Virus record (IMG/VR): IMGVR_UViG_3300007234_000038
Span: 1 to 35,464 of that record
Direction: 5' to 3' (one strand)
Origin: a virus
DNA length: 35,464 bases
In this document: positions 26,801 through 33,797 of the stretch, in pieces
How positions within the stretch are numbered: the stretch's first letter is position 1
Layout: each line of letters starts with the position of its first letter
Made by a program: the position numbers and the translations under genes
The notes under the pieces: generated by a model
What the model was told of the DNA's origin: nothing
The model's input: only the letters and a program-made list of their open reading frames with translations
Databases searched by the model: none

Positions 26801-29800
26801 AATAAAATTATTGAAAAACAAATTCAATATCAATATCAATTAGAATTAACAGAGGTATCACTGGGTGATTATGTTAAAGTATTGACAGCAGACACAGGTG
26901 GTTGGAAAATATTTGAAAAAACCAAAGACGAATTTGTTAACGTGGCCACACAAAATGGCACAATTCAATTGAAAAAATCTCTTTATAATTATAATTTAGA
27001 AAATACTGGTTATGCTGGAACAAATCCATATGATGCTACATTCTTTGATAGAGAACCTCAACTAGAGTTAAGAAATATAATGAAAGCTCTGAGAGATGAT
27101 TTATTTGTGGGAGAATTGTCGGTAGAATATAATAATATTTTCTTTATAGGTGTTAGAAAAGTATTAGAACAACAGCAGTATGTAGATTGGTTAGTACGGA
27201 CATCTTTTATAAATGTATCTAATATACTACGAGAACTAGATCAAAGAAAGAATTACAGAGTTAATACTGAAAACTACGTGGAAGAATATATCAACGAAGT
27301 TAAACCGTTCCACTCAAAAATTAGAGAATACAAGTTAGGATATACAGGTACAGAAACACAAGACGGTATCTACACAGACTTTGACTTACCTGCATTCTAT
27401 GATGGAAACACGATTAGAAATATAAATTTATCCACAGACATTCTTACTTTAAACACATATCCATATCGTTTCTGGAGAGACAATTACAAAAAATATGTGA
27501 CTGAAATAGATGTGGTTCATGGAGGTAGTGGTTATATTACTGCTCCAACAGTGACACTGGTAGGTGGAACAACAAAAACAGTAGGACCATTCACAGTGCT
27601 AGGTACTAGTACGTCTGGTAGTACCAGCGGATCATATGGTTACTTCTATCCATTGTACACAGCACAGATTGATGCCAACGTGGCAGATGGACAAGCGGGT
27701 GGTTCGAGCACCAGTGATAAGTTTACATTCTCAGAATTCCCTGGTACAGATTTTTATATGCCAACCACAGGACAGAATACAGGCAAAGTGGATAGGCCGT
27801 CTGCTTATGATGTTTACACAGCATCTGATGTGGATCAAGCCACTGCCAAAGCCACTATTAGAGAGGGTGCTGTGGTTAGAATCACACTGTTAACTAACGG
27901 ATCAAATTACACAGCCACCCCTCGAGTGGTGATTACAGGTGGAGGAGCCAACGGAGTAACACCGTCTGACACTGCTAGAGCCTATGCTGTGCTTAGAAAT
28001 GATCTTGTGAGAGATTTAAGTACAACAATCAAATTTGATAGAGTTCAATCCACAGCCACAGTGTTGACTTGGACAGCCAATACTGCGTATGCTTACAATG
28101 ATCTAATACGATATGAAAATTCTTTTTACAAAGTCACAACAGGCTACACTAGTACTGATAAGTTTGATGAAGGATTGTCAAATCTTGTTAAATTGAGAGG
28201 TGATGAACCATATATTACAGCCGCAGAGAGAACTCTAGGATTCTACACGCCTACCGCAGGTATGCCAGGCAACGAATTGTCTCAGGTAATGACAGGCGTG
28301 GACTATGGTGGAGTGATGGTTACAGGTCTAGCATTTGACAACAGTCAAGGTTGGGACGCTTCTCCTTGGTATGATTTACCTTGGGATGGTTACGGATTAA
28401 GCAGAGTCAAAGTGTTTTATGGTGACGGAACAACCACACAGTTTACTTTTGATGTGGCTCCAACATATCTAGATGTATACACAATATATTTTACAGATAT
28501 CAGTGATTCTTCTGGATTGTATCCAGCCGCGGTGGCCAATGTTAATAGAAAAAGACAAGTGTCGCAAGTGATACGAGGAGATGGATCCACTAAAACATTT
28601 ACAATTGTGGGAGATAATGGTTCTCCAGCGTCCGCGGACACATACATTGAATTAATACCTTTTGAAGAAGACGGTGTAGCAACTCCTACAGATGACAAAA
28701 CATTGGACAGTTTAGTCAGTGGTGGTTTATTTAAATCAGCATTGGGAATATCTCCAAGTGACATTATTGTTGAAGGTGATGCGTTCTTAACACCAGAAAC
28801 GTCGTACTCACCAGAAGAAAATCTTCCAGGATCAATATTTGACACATTAGATATTAAAGTTTATCAAGCACCAGAATCTGGATTACCAAATATATTAGTT
28901 AAAAGTTATTTAGGAGACGGAGCAACTGATACTTTTAGTACAGGTAGACGTCCAGGATCATTAGCATCGGTGATAGTTTCAGTAGACGGAGTAGCACAGA
29001 GATTAAACACAGATTATACAGTAGATATAGCAAACAATACAATTACATTTGCATCATCGCCAGCATCTAATTCTAAAGTATCTATTAAAACATTTGCTGT
29101 TTCGGGTACAAATTATATGATTTATCAAGAAATTGTTGGTGATGGGTCTACAAGTACATTTTTTACTCCGGCTAGAGAAACATACCAATTTGATAGTTCT
29201 TTAGCACAATTATATGTACTAATTGACGGAATACCTACAACAAATTACACCTATGTTGTACTTGATAAACAAATTGTTATTACTTTCCATAATGGGGATG
29301 GTAGCACTGCAAGTCCTCCGTCTGCAGGATCATTAATACAAATAAGTTCATACAATCAGTCAATTGGTAGTGGTAGAGCATATACAGAAATACGTTCTGA
29401 AGAAATTACATACGACAGTACTAATGACGTTTATACTTTAACATATCCAGCTGGAGCAATTGGTCCTTACTCAAGTTCTACAATTTTAGAACATCAAGGA
29501 AAAATATTACGAGGACCAGACAACACTTATTATAATGGTGATGGGTCAACAACATTGTTCTCATTCTCAGGATATGCTGGCTCCACAGAAGGAGATAGTA
29601 CATCAAGTGGATATAGAGATACGATATCAAACGAGACAAAAAATATTATCAATGCTCCAACAACAGTAGATTCATTTCTAAAAACAACATATCACAGTGC
29701 TTGGTATCTAGGAGTAACATTAGAAGAAGTAAGTGGAGAGTTAGCTACAGCCAAATATTCTTTAGTACACAATGATATAGATGCGTTTGTTTCTACAACA

Positions 29801-31828
29801 TCGTTAACACCAACAGGATCAGAAAATCATATCGCAGTAACTGGAGACATTGAATCAAATACAACAGTGCGATTATTAGGTACAGGTGCTTCCACACTAA
29901 ACTCTGCTTCTTGGTACAGAATTGGTTTAGGAGACAACACAGTTTCTAACACCATTGATCCAAATGTATCAACTATTGAAATAAATCCAGTTACTTCGTC
30001 TGGCACAACATTGGATAGTTTTAGTATTTCTACATATCGAGGCGCCAAATATTATATTTCAGTAAACGAAATAGGATCAACAAAAAGAAGCAACATTGAA
30101 ATTTCTGTAACGCACAATGGCACTGATGCATTTATATCATCTTACAATATTATTAATACTGCATCAGATTTGATGACGATAACTGCTAATATTGTAGGAA
30201 GCAATTTAGTAGTTACTGGAACAGCAGTATCAAATAATGTAGATGTAAATCTATACAGAGTTATTTTAACCGATACTGAAGTTAGTAACGGTTCGACGCT
30301 GATAGGTTCAGTCACAGTGAACAGTGGTTCAACACAGCTGGATTCATTTGTAACATCAGCATACACTGGTGCACATTATATTGTGTCAGCGTGGAATCCT
30401 ACCGAAGGAGCAAGTTCGTTGTATGAAGTAACAGTGGTTGGACAAAATGGAAATGCTTTTGTATCTGCGTATGGAGTTAACAGTAAAGATAGTACGCAAT
30501 TAGAGTTCAGTGCGGACATATCAGGTAGCATCATAACGCTTAATGCTAGTTCAACATCAGGTAGTGGCACAATAGTTAATGCATACAGGGTTGGATTGTT
30601 AGCGACACCAGGTGGTGCTGTGATTGATCCTAACAAAGTGAGAGTGTATGTTAATGGTGCTAAGAAAGATTTATACTCGGACTACACTGTAGATATTGAT
30701 GCTAAAACAGTTAATCTCACAATTCCTCCAGCATCAGACGACATAGTTGTTATATCAACAATTGTAGGAACTCATTACTATGATAAGAACGATCAAATAA
30801 TACTACAACCAGACAATATGTCTGTGGACGGAATAACTCTATCACACGGAGATACAATTAATGCAATAACATTTAATAATGTTGCAGGAATGAATCAAAG
30901 AAGAGAAGTGTTTGTTGGAAACTCTAGTGGAGAATTTACAATATTTGGTCATCCTTTAAATGCTGATCACGTGTTTGTGTGGCTAAATGGGGAAAGTTTA
31001 GTGCAAAATTATGATTGGACTATAGCTGGTTCGTTCTTAAGTATTCCTAATAGATCATTAACAAATCAGGACAGAATAGATGTAATGTATTTTGATGAAA
31101 GATTTGATGCACAATCAAAAATGGAACAAGTTAGTTGGAGAATCTTTAAAGATATGCTTAATAGAACATTCTATAAGAGAATGAACATATATGAAACAGC
31201 AAACTTGTCTATAGATTTATTAGATGATAGTACAACAATTACTGTAGACGACGGAAATAAATTAACACCAGTTGACGGTAGTACTCAACTACCAGGAGTG
31301 GTTTATATTGGTTCAGAAAGAATAGAATATTTCTATAAATCAGGCAACGTTTTATCGAATATCAGAAGAGGTACATTAGGCACAGCAATACAACCACATA
31401 GATCAGGATCACGAGTTATAGATGCTTCTGGAAGACAGACGATACCGTATGCTGATACTGTGTATACTAAAAAACACATAGCTGATGGTGATACCACAAG
31501 ATTTATTTCATCATTATCAGTATCTTCTCCATATGAGATAGATGTATTTGTGGGGGGTAGAAGATTACCATATCTCAACGAAGACAGCAGTGCTAATTAC
31601 ACTGTGGATACTTGGGATGGTAGTAGTGCTAACATAGTATTAACAGAAAAACCAGCATCTGGTGTAGAAGTTAAAATTATACAGAAAAAAGGTAAAATAT
31701 GGTACGATCAAGGGGATGGTACAGCCACAAACGGACGTGGTTTTAACAAGTCTGATACTGCTCAAGCTCAATTTATAAGAAATGGGTCGGGCATAGTATT
31801 TGGTAGAGGCCAGTACAGTATAGAGTAA
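17828..31828 (+). CDS. Giant multidomain baseplate/tail protein at the gp7 position
   Basis: An uninterrupted frame encodes 4666 residues. AGGA precedes the ATG, two bases after the gp6 stop. The N-terminus (LPAFYRTDVNERFLNSTLDQ; YDDYINQIKYFGGNVDNHDR; NYREYYWLPEGP) and parts of the next 2000 residues resemble large structural proteins of T4-like marine phages. Its place after gp6 corresponds to gp7 (1032 residues in T4). Recognisable units are a cupredoxin-like domain (about 202-288), a seven-bladed FG-GAP propeller (about 2095-2560), two G-G-S-G-Y-x-x-x-P beta segments (about 3230-3370), several GDGxTxxF modules (about 3530-4610), and three tandem repeats (about 3947-4260). The likely role is a wedge scaffold with surface-exposed, possibly receptor- or sugar-binding additions. 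No protease or lysozyme motif was seen. A wedge role is inferred from position; the domains are seen in the sequence. Confidence 0.75.
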   Translation: MADTIIDSQSNEVEVTQNGVTLRRTIAHLPAFYRTDVNERFLNSTLDQLIQPGKLDRLDGFVGRKDAYTNVSTDKYIESGLKDRDDYQLEPTVTYIQKDSSSINPEDQVKFTATYDDYINQIKYFGGNVDNHDRLNKEKIYSWNPSIDFDKLINYREYYWLPEGPNPILITNSGPNTVTEIQVTHRAQEAYLFSTYPKIDNPTITLYRGNTYKFLVNTSGHPFSIMTEPFKTGVSADDSTSILYSTGVSGNGVEQGVLTFTVPTGAPDVLYYQCGSHAEMNGAFTIKTITDTNEIDVLHEIVGTKNYTLPSGTKLSNGMKLRFDSNVTNTDYATKEFYVEGVGSSITLTDTANLIVSGAYAQQLTEPYDGVPYADRPYSVSFYRPVEKDYITIKRDSIDGNAWSAYNRWFHRATIEATAEEIGYTPNLLEEDRAKRPIIEFDSGLSLYNHGIAAKRPITLVDNVTTDIFSKMVNQTGYIVDGVPLKDGMRLLVLADTDPLVNNRIYLVNFVSVAGREVTTLKLTADFDARPQDGDSVSVEMGLKYQGKTWYYNQDQNTWIMGQSKTKLNQAPLFRMFDEHHNAFDDQAVYENSTFTGSKLFEYKISDTAPVDPVLGLQIKYNTIKNVGDMVFTSDYSTDSFEYQLAGEIKTRKFNTGHYHQVLAREEHISRVGWLQRAEESKQRVVRIFTVTDATDRAFPIDAFLNSKSLTDLSVVVEVNHVVQNIEDDYDLVDGLSNKFVQFTHDLALGDLVKITSSSSAPKVKDQGLYEVPENLSVNPFNAQLGDFTYGQILNHLNDINEKNTEIIGVTPGSSNLRDLGDIRTKGGTIIKHGAPLPQAMFLLIDPNANAIRSLEYSATEYQRFKEGFLTQTTGKTHEGSVTDRVDEIIKSMTTSKDKSFPFYYDDMIGYGESVQTRTFTVQSDEQVEYAIESYFNPTQLSNRAVYVYLNGEQLILGSDYTFNIDSDGLTISTPLTEGDIVTIKDYANTEGSFIPSTPTKLGLYPKFKPELVVDNTYRTPTNIIIGHDGSKTVAFGDYRDDLLLELEKRIYNNCKTTYDPNLLAITDVVPGAFRQTEYKTKEINNITSLDFYSWAGTNGVDYQKNDSYDELDSFTFNYSKNRSILSGEQLPGNWRGIYKFFYDTDRPHTHPWEMLGYSEKPTWWETNYGPAPYTAGNDLLWNHLEIGYDVSLKTSVEKYKRTGLSNYLPVDDSGNLRAPIHIGLIDQYQTFGTQNKWSFGDHGPAETAWRRSSHYPFAVMKMLALTKPAKFFSYFLDNSRIGTNLAGNIINTDTKLAPTLADATFYLDTSGLTTGYNRTAGYQPFIVNYLIKNGLDPAVYFYDKLKGLTVQLAYKLGGFTDKDNLKVLTDSISPSSTAGSQFIPEENYKIVFRSSNPVETFEYSGVLVELNSAVSRDGSTLEGGYKIIGYNIYKPYFKVRTPVKNNNLYNIQVGNSRAVIYKDWSERETVIPYGTVFKNIQSVVDFLIGYGKHLETQGFVFDKFSKELKEINNWETSAKEFLYWTRQGWAAGSAITLSPASDGFVIQTTESIISKFNDMFGQYSILNANGKPLEAKYLSTKRIGNKFSIDVKNTEEGIYNISMNAVQKEHIILFDNITVFSDIIYQLVTGFRQKRLKLIGWKTGDWNGDYYSPGFIFDEAKVNRWTANTDYHIGDTVEYGNYFYVSNSNHNSGNKFDHGTWTRKLNKPAAQLIPNFDYKISQFNDFYNLETNNFDETQQQLAQHLIGYQSRPYLENLFQNDISQYKFYQGFIKEKGTLNAIQKLVKAKFYGENINLNVYPEWMFKVGEFGSLDQDKVVQFLMEDDKFTNTVQSIELLNDENSSKIYSRSAAVYQDEMHSTPLEYVASETFKKYDYTREGYDRDVVQTYKTAGYPRLFDVQHTALNERDLLNLDINRIRNSDLIWIAKKSNNDWDVQRITYKGISLVSVEHQTNDNLSVLQFNNNHGLEKNQYIAIGHSQIPTLNRVYQVREILSQNSILVDSLLREAVSLNNINADESTVSVYGLLYSFISMRMSALNDSTSILPYNEYRLEDTVNQIPGDKLFVDNPGAKWKIYEKTNPYVYKRLASIDPEYNQEFGYQAISTADGKFLIVSAPGDRGDTSTGISPYSQGVVYIFTRDETTAGTLFQSVRSFTMTDSDTGTGRLGESLSLSTDENFITAGAPYANILSSDGSTRISNSGIVHMYAWSNTIRSYEEFTKFTAPESDMTSGLNYGWAHVVAEPTENSNRATRQKYLLVSAPGYNTDTGVVYLYTYTPVGDSTVSAWTQDNTITSSESGIYKRFGHRMSINDNGDILAISSISSSDSGMVEIFVRSDTVSGDSTLPGFTHVQTLRGVNFEDSTANTRFGESISMTKDGKTLVIGAPGIDNSLQADAGAIHIYKWDANNDSTQSYTLDQTILSPDTAINMQFGSTVHINNNATRIVIGAQGYANTRDMLFDNGMTTFDLQDTQIVDLNTGSGGVFTATKYNDDFLLDGKLVTTNVSGGDKFGNSVFVINDTVFVGAPNDDTITSDISTRENDGMVGVFDLKKSGQYSWKVLEEEPELVDNRLIESAFIFDKAEQKIKGYLDYYDPIKGRILGLADREINYKTEWDPAVYDVGTSGSTVQNTMSWAENHVGEVWWDLSKCRWLWYEQGDQEYKTKHWGKLFPGSVIDIYEWVESKLTPAQWANSADTAPGLARRISGQPLYSDNSTYSVRQKYDSKLDGFINYYYYWVKNSVFLPNPAISVVTRKNTTAYVSNIIANPLASGIRYFTVSDVNKLITFNTKFDLINSNTVLSVTYKDNNSEDMGDSHYVWKLIKEGDREDRPGEQIEKKWWDSLSGQDQDGNEVPDINVPLAQRYGNKIRPRQSWYTDRFSALKEIIDYSNSVLIKYQLANNIRYSNLNAAEAEPNFISGEWDEAVDTYADLTYINTQDISGTLNVLVHNDEQFNQGYWSIYHWDGREWIRVRVQTYKTSAYYEQVDWYAPSYNENKIIEKQIQYQYQLELTEVSLGDYVKVLTADTGGWKIFEKTKDEFVNVATQNGTIQLKKSLYNYNLENTGYAGTNPYDATFFDREPQLELRNIMKALRDDLFVGELSVEYNNIFFIGVRKVLEQQQYVDWLVRTSFINVSNILRELDQRKNYRVNTENYVEEYINEVKPFHSKIREYKLGYTGTETQDGIYTDFDLPAFYDGNTIRNINLSTDILTLNTYPYRFWRDNYKKYVTEIDVVHGGSGYITAPTVTLVGGTTKTVGPFTVLGTSTSGSTSGSYGYFYPLYTAQIDANVADGQAGGSSTSDKFTFSEFPGTDFYMPTTGQNTGKVDRPSAYDVYTASDVDQATAKATIREGAVVRITLLTNGSNYTATPRVVITGGGANGVTPSDTARAYAVLRNDLVRDLSTTIKFDRVQSTATVLTWTANTAYAYNDLIRYENSFYKVTTGYTSTDKFDEGLSNLVKLRGDEPYITAAERTLGFYTPTAGMPGNELSQVMTGVDYGGVMVTGLAFDNSQGWDASPWYDLPWDGYGLSRVKVFYGDGTTTQFTFDVAPTYLDVYTIYFTDISDSSGLYPAAVANVNRKRQVSQVIRGDGSTKTFTIVGDNGSPASADTYIELIPFEEDGVATPTDDKTLDSLVSGGLFKSALGISPSDIIVEGDAFLTPETSYSPEENLPGSIFDTLDIKVYQAPESGLPNILVKSYLGDGATDTFSTGRRPGSLASVIVSVDGVAQRLNTDYTVDIANNTITFASSPASNSKVSIKTFAVSGTNYMIYQEIVGDGSTSTFFTPARETYQFDSSLAQLYVLIDGIPTTNYTYVVLDKQIVITFHNGDGSTASPPSAGSLIQISSYNQSIGSGRAYTEIRSEEITYDSTNDVYTLTYPAGAIGPYSSSTILEHQGKILRGPDNTYYNGDGSTTLFSFSGYAGSTEGDSTSSGYRDTISNETKNIINAPTTVDSFLKTTYHSAWYLGVTLEEVSGELATAKYSLVHNDIDAFVSTTSLTPTGSENHIAVTGDIESNTTVRLLGTGASTLNSASWYRIGLGDNTVSNTIDPNVSTIEINPVTSSGTTLDSFSISTYRGAKYYISVNEIGSTKRSNIEISVTHNGTDAFISSYNIINTASDLMTITANIVGSNLVVTGTAVSNNVDVNLYRVILTDTEVSNGSTLIGSVTVNSGSTQLDSFVTSAYTGAHYIVSAWNPTEGASSLYEVTVVGQNGNAFVSAYGVNSKDSTQLEFSADISGSIITLNASSTSGSGTIVNAYRVGLLATPGGAVIDPNKVRVYVNGAKKDLYSDYTVDIDAKTVNLTIPPASDDIVVISTIVGTHYYDKNDQIILQPDNMSVDGITLSHGDTINAITFNNVAGMNQRREVFVGNSSGEFTIFGHPLNADHVFVWLNGESLVQNYDWTIAGSFLSIPNRSLTNQDRIDVMYFDERFDAQSKMEQVSWRIFKDMLNRTFYKRMNIYETANLSIDLLDDSTTITVDDGNKLTPVDGSTQLPGVVYIGSERIEYFYKSGNVLSNIRRGTLGTAIQPHRSGSRVIDASGRQTIPYADTVYTKKHIADGDTTRFISSLSVSSPYEIDVFVGGRRLPYLNEDSSANYTVDTWDGSSANIVLTEKPASGVEVKIIQKKGKIWYDQGDGTATNGRGFNKSDTAQAQFIRNGSGIVFGRGQYSIE
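18431..18690 (+). other. Cupredoxin-like domain inside the giant protein
   Basis: Residues about 202-288 read as a small beta-sandwich: PTITLYRGNTYKFLVNTSGH, then a hairpin, GVLTFTVPTG, and YYQCGSHAEMNGAFTIK. All four type-1 copper ligands can be placed: His221 in GHPF, Cys274, His277 and Met280. The spacing Cys-x2-His-x2-Met is that of amicyanin. Binding of copper is inferred. Confidence 0.65.
24110..25500 (+). other. Seven-bladed FG-GAP beta-propeller inside the giant protein
   Basis: Seven successive units of the type F-G-x-x-(h)4-D/N-G-x-x-h-h-h-G/S-A-P...G-x-V/I-x-I/V-F/Y are visible. Examples are FGYQAISTADGKFLIVSAPG, RLGESLSLSTDENFITAGAP, RFGHRMSINDNGDILAISSI, RFGESISMTKDGKTLVIGAP and KFGNSVFVINDTVFVGAPND. 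The sixth unit has an insertion of about 50 residues. The pattern matches integrin-type FG-GAP propellers, which often bind proteins or glycans. Confidence 0.7.
28416..31690 (+). repeat. GDGxTxxF beta-modules of the giant protein
   Basis: At least five units start with a G-D-G-S/T-T-x-x-F signature and several continue as V-x-V-D-G...D-Y-T-V-D...I-x-F/L-x-x-P-A...V-x-I. Examples are YGDGTTTQFTFDVAP, GDGATDTFSTGRRPGSLASV, GDGSTSTFFTP, NGDGSTTLFSFSG and DGDTTRFISSLSV. Related units occur in the N-terminal part of T7-type tail fibres, so they are probably structural spacers or attachment modules. Confidence 0.55.
29666..30605 (+). repeat. Three tandem protein repeats of about 110 residues
   Basis: Copies begin at residues 3947 (VDSFLKTTYHSAWYL), 4062 (LDSFSISTYRGAKYYIS) and 4171 (LDSFVTSAYTGAHYIVS). 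Each continues through a V-x-H/G-N-G-x-D/N-A-F-V/I-S motif and ends near YR(I/V)(G/I)L. The DNA copies are diverged, so the duplication is old or the modules were exchanged separately. Confidence 0.6.
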
Positions 31829-31835
31829 TAAATAC
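31827..31835 (+). promoter_or_regulatory. Variant late promoter across the giant gene stop
   Basis: AATAAATAC overlaps the TAA stop at 31826-31828. Transcription would begin near 31846, after the ATG at 31841, so this promoter could only serve the in-frame ATG at 31889 of the next gene, or genes further on. It carries the same ATAAATAC core as the other late boxes. Confidence 0.4.
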
Positions 31836-31840
31836 AAGCG

Positions 31841-32512
31841 ATGGACAAAGAGAATAAACAAATACAACAAGAAAAAACAGAGAAGAAAATGAAACAATCA
31901 AAACCTCAGGATAAATCAGGCATCAAAGTAGAGGGACATATCAAAATTTGGGATCCTACTTCGGGTGAAGTTATTGTGGACAAAAGAAATGCTATTCATT
32001 ATGAAAACATGAGTATAGCATTGGCTTCGAGTTTAGCAGATAGGACAACAGGATTTATTCATGAAATGGCTTTTGGAAACGGTGGAACCACAGTGGATCC
32101 AACAGGGATTATCACGTACCTAACACCAAACACTACAGGAAGTAACGCAAGTCTTTATAATCAAACATATTACAAAGTGGTAGATGATAACTCTAGTGGA
32201 AATAAAGATACTTCAAGAAACAAAATGGAAGTTCGACACACAGCAGGTAACAAATATACAGATATCGTTGTGACTTGTACTCTAGATTACGGTGAACCAG
32301 CTGGACAAGCGGCTTTTGATAATACAACAGATTTCAATGACACATTTGTTTTTGATGAGCTAGGTTTAAAATCTTTTGAAGGTACAGAGAACGGAAGTAC
32401 AAATAAACTATTGACTCACGTAATTTTCCATCCTGTGCAAAAATCTTTAAACAGATTAATACAGATTGATTATACTTTGAGAATACAATCATTAACAACT
32501 TTTACGGAATAA
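31841..32512 (+). CDS. Putative baseplate or fibre-associated structural protein
   Basis: The protein has 223 residues from the ATG at 31841, or 207 from the in-frame ATG at 31889. The first 25 or so residues are highly charged (K, E, Q). The body starts at about GIKVEGHIKIWDPTSGEVIV and contains ALASSLADRTTGFIHEMAFG and NGGTTVDPTGIITYLTP, then FNDTFVFDELGLKSFEG. I associate this pattern with small virion proteins of marine T4-like phages but cannot name a T4 counterpart. Its position is that of gp8, but it is shorter than T4 gp8 (334) and I see no gp8 motif. The ATG at 31889 has a purine-rich stretch before it (AGAGAAGAAA) and would be the start if the promoter at 31827 is used. Confidence 0.6.
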   Translation: MDKENKQIQQEKTEKKMKQSKPQDKSGIKVEGHIKIWDPTSGEVIVDKRNAIHYENMSIALASSLADRTTGFIHEMAFGNGGTTVDPTGIITYLTPNTTGSNASLYNQTYYKVVDDNSSGNKDTSRNKMEVRHTAGNKYTDIVVTCTLDYGEPAGQAAFDNTTDFNDTFVFDELGLKSFEGTENGSTNKLLTHVIFHPVQKSLNRLIQIDYTLRIQSLTTFTE

Positions 32513-32517
32513 TGTAA

Positions 32518-33735
32518 ATGCCATATACAGTAAACAAAACAGACTCAACTGAATCTCCCAATCAATACACAGTACAAGATTCGGTTGTTAACACACAAAC
32601 TGATGTATCTTTTGTAGGAAAAGGTTATGCTGGATATGGAGAAGTCATTGCTGAAAATTTTTTACATCTATTAGAGAATTTTTCTAATGCAACAGAGCCT
32701 ACAAAACCAATCAAGGGACAACTTTGGTTTGATTCTAGCACGTCGAAATTAAATGTATTTACAGGTAGTAGTTTTCAACCTGTGGGTGGGGCAAACTATA
32801 CTTCAAGTACTCCTGTAGGATTAAAGGCAGGCGATTTATGGGTAAATGCTACTACTCAACAATTATATTTTAACAACGGTGCTGAAGATGTTTTAATAGG
32901 ACCGCCTACTTCAACGGACAGTGGATTTACTTTTGAAACTATTGAGTCTTCTATAGATGAGAGCAAGAACATAACGTACTTAAACAATAACAACGTTTTA
33001 ATTGGAATAATCAGTGACGAAGAATATATTCCTAAAATAGATATTCCAGGATTTGCTACAATCAAAAAAGGAATTGTATTAAGCACAGATTCAGAGTTAG
33101 ATGCAAAGTTTCATGGTATTGCTACAGATGCAGAAAGATTAGGCGGATTAACGTCTGATGTTTTTTATAAAGTAACTGGAGGAAACCTTACAGGAAAAAT
33201 GAACATCCGTTCGGATGAAGGGTTAAACATCGGTGCTGACGACGATTTTAAAATTACAGTAGAAACAACAGGTGATGTTAATATTATCAATGATACCAAT
33301 AACGGTGATTTAAGATTTAGGATCAAAGATGGCGGAGTACCTACAACGGTAATGACTATCGATGGTGCAACATCTAGAGTGGGTATTGGCACAACAACAC
33401 CGGGTTCAGAATTACAAGTAGTAGGTACAGTAAATGCAACATCTTTCACAGGACCTCTTACAGGTGCAGTTACTTCTACAGGAATAACGATGGTATCAGA
33501 TGGCTCTATTGCTTTTGCAGGAGCTCTAGATGATAGTTATGAAACTACACTTCGAGCTTCAGAACCAACAGCAGATAACACAATCACTTTACCAAATAGA
33601 TCAGGCACAGTGATAACATCTGGAGATTCAGGCACAGTAACTGGTAATATGTTAAAAAACAGAACAACTTTTCAAATATTAGATTCTGGTGGTGCAACAC
33701 TAGTTACAATGTATGCGGCAGGATCAGCTACCTAA
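32518..33735 (+). CDS. Tail fibre-like protein
   Basis: This 405-residue protein has an N-terminus (VVNTQTDVSFVGKGYAGYGE, then ENFLHLLENFSNATEPTKPI followed by GQLWFDSSTSKLNVF) of a kind common in fibre and fibre-attachment proteins of marine myoviruses. The middle has the fibre-type segment LGGLTSDVFYKVTGGNLTGK. Later come DGATSRVGIGTTTPGSELQV and NATSFTGPLTGAV, as in beta-rich fibre shafts. It ends without an S74 intramolecular chaperone, a collagen-like repeat or a receptor domain I can recognise, so the tip may be a small C-terminal segment or a separate protein. It begins five bases after the previous stop. It is probably part of the host-recognition apparatus; the exact T4 counterpart (gp10-12 region) cannot be given. 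Confidence 0.65.
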   Translation: MPYTVNKTDSTESPNQYTVQDSVVNTQTDVSFVGKGYAGYGEVIAENFLHLLENFSNATEPTKPIKGQLWFDSSTSKLNVFTGSSFQPVGGANYTSSTPVGLKAGDLWVNATTQQLYFNNGAEDVLIGPPTSTDSGFTFETIESSIDESKNITYLNNNNVLIGIISDEEYIPKIDIPGFATIKKGIVLSTDSELDAKFHGIATDAERLGGLTSDVFYKVTGGNLTGKMNIRSDEGLNIGADDDFKITVETTGDVNIINDTNNGDLRFRIKDGGVPTTVMTIDGATSRVGIGTTTPGSELQVVGTVNATSFTGPLTGAVTSTGITMVSDGSIAFAGALDDSYETTLRASEPTADNTITLPNRSGTVITSGDSGTVTGNMLKNRTTFQILDSGGATLVTMYAAGSAT

Positions 33736-33749
33736 TAGGTATGTTGATA

Positions 33750-33778
33750 TTGACAAAGTTATATTATTCAATTACAAT
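33750..33778 (+). promoter_or_regulatory. Sigma70-type promoter before the gene at 33798
   Basis: TTGACA (33750-33755) and TACAAT (33773-33778) are 17 bases apart, a near-consensus pair. It lies in the 62-base gap after the fibre gene. A start near 33785 leaves a leader of only about 13 bases without a Shine-Dalgarno sequence. Confidence 0.55.
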
Positions 33779-33797
33779 GATTAATAATTAAATTTAT

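Noticed and set aside
28417-28845. Minus-strand frame of 142 codons inside the giant gene
   Set aside because: Antisense shadow in a GC-richer part, where stops are rarer; no independent support.
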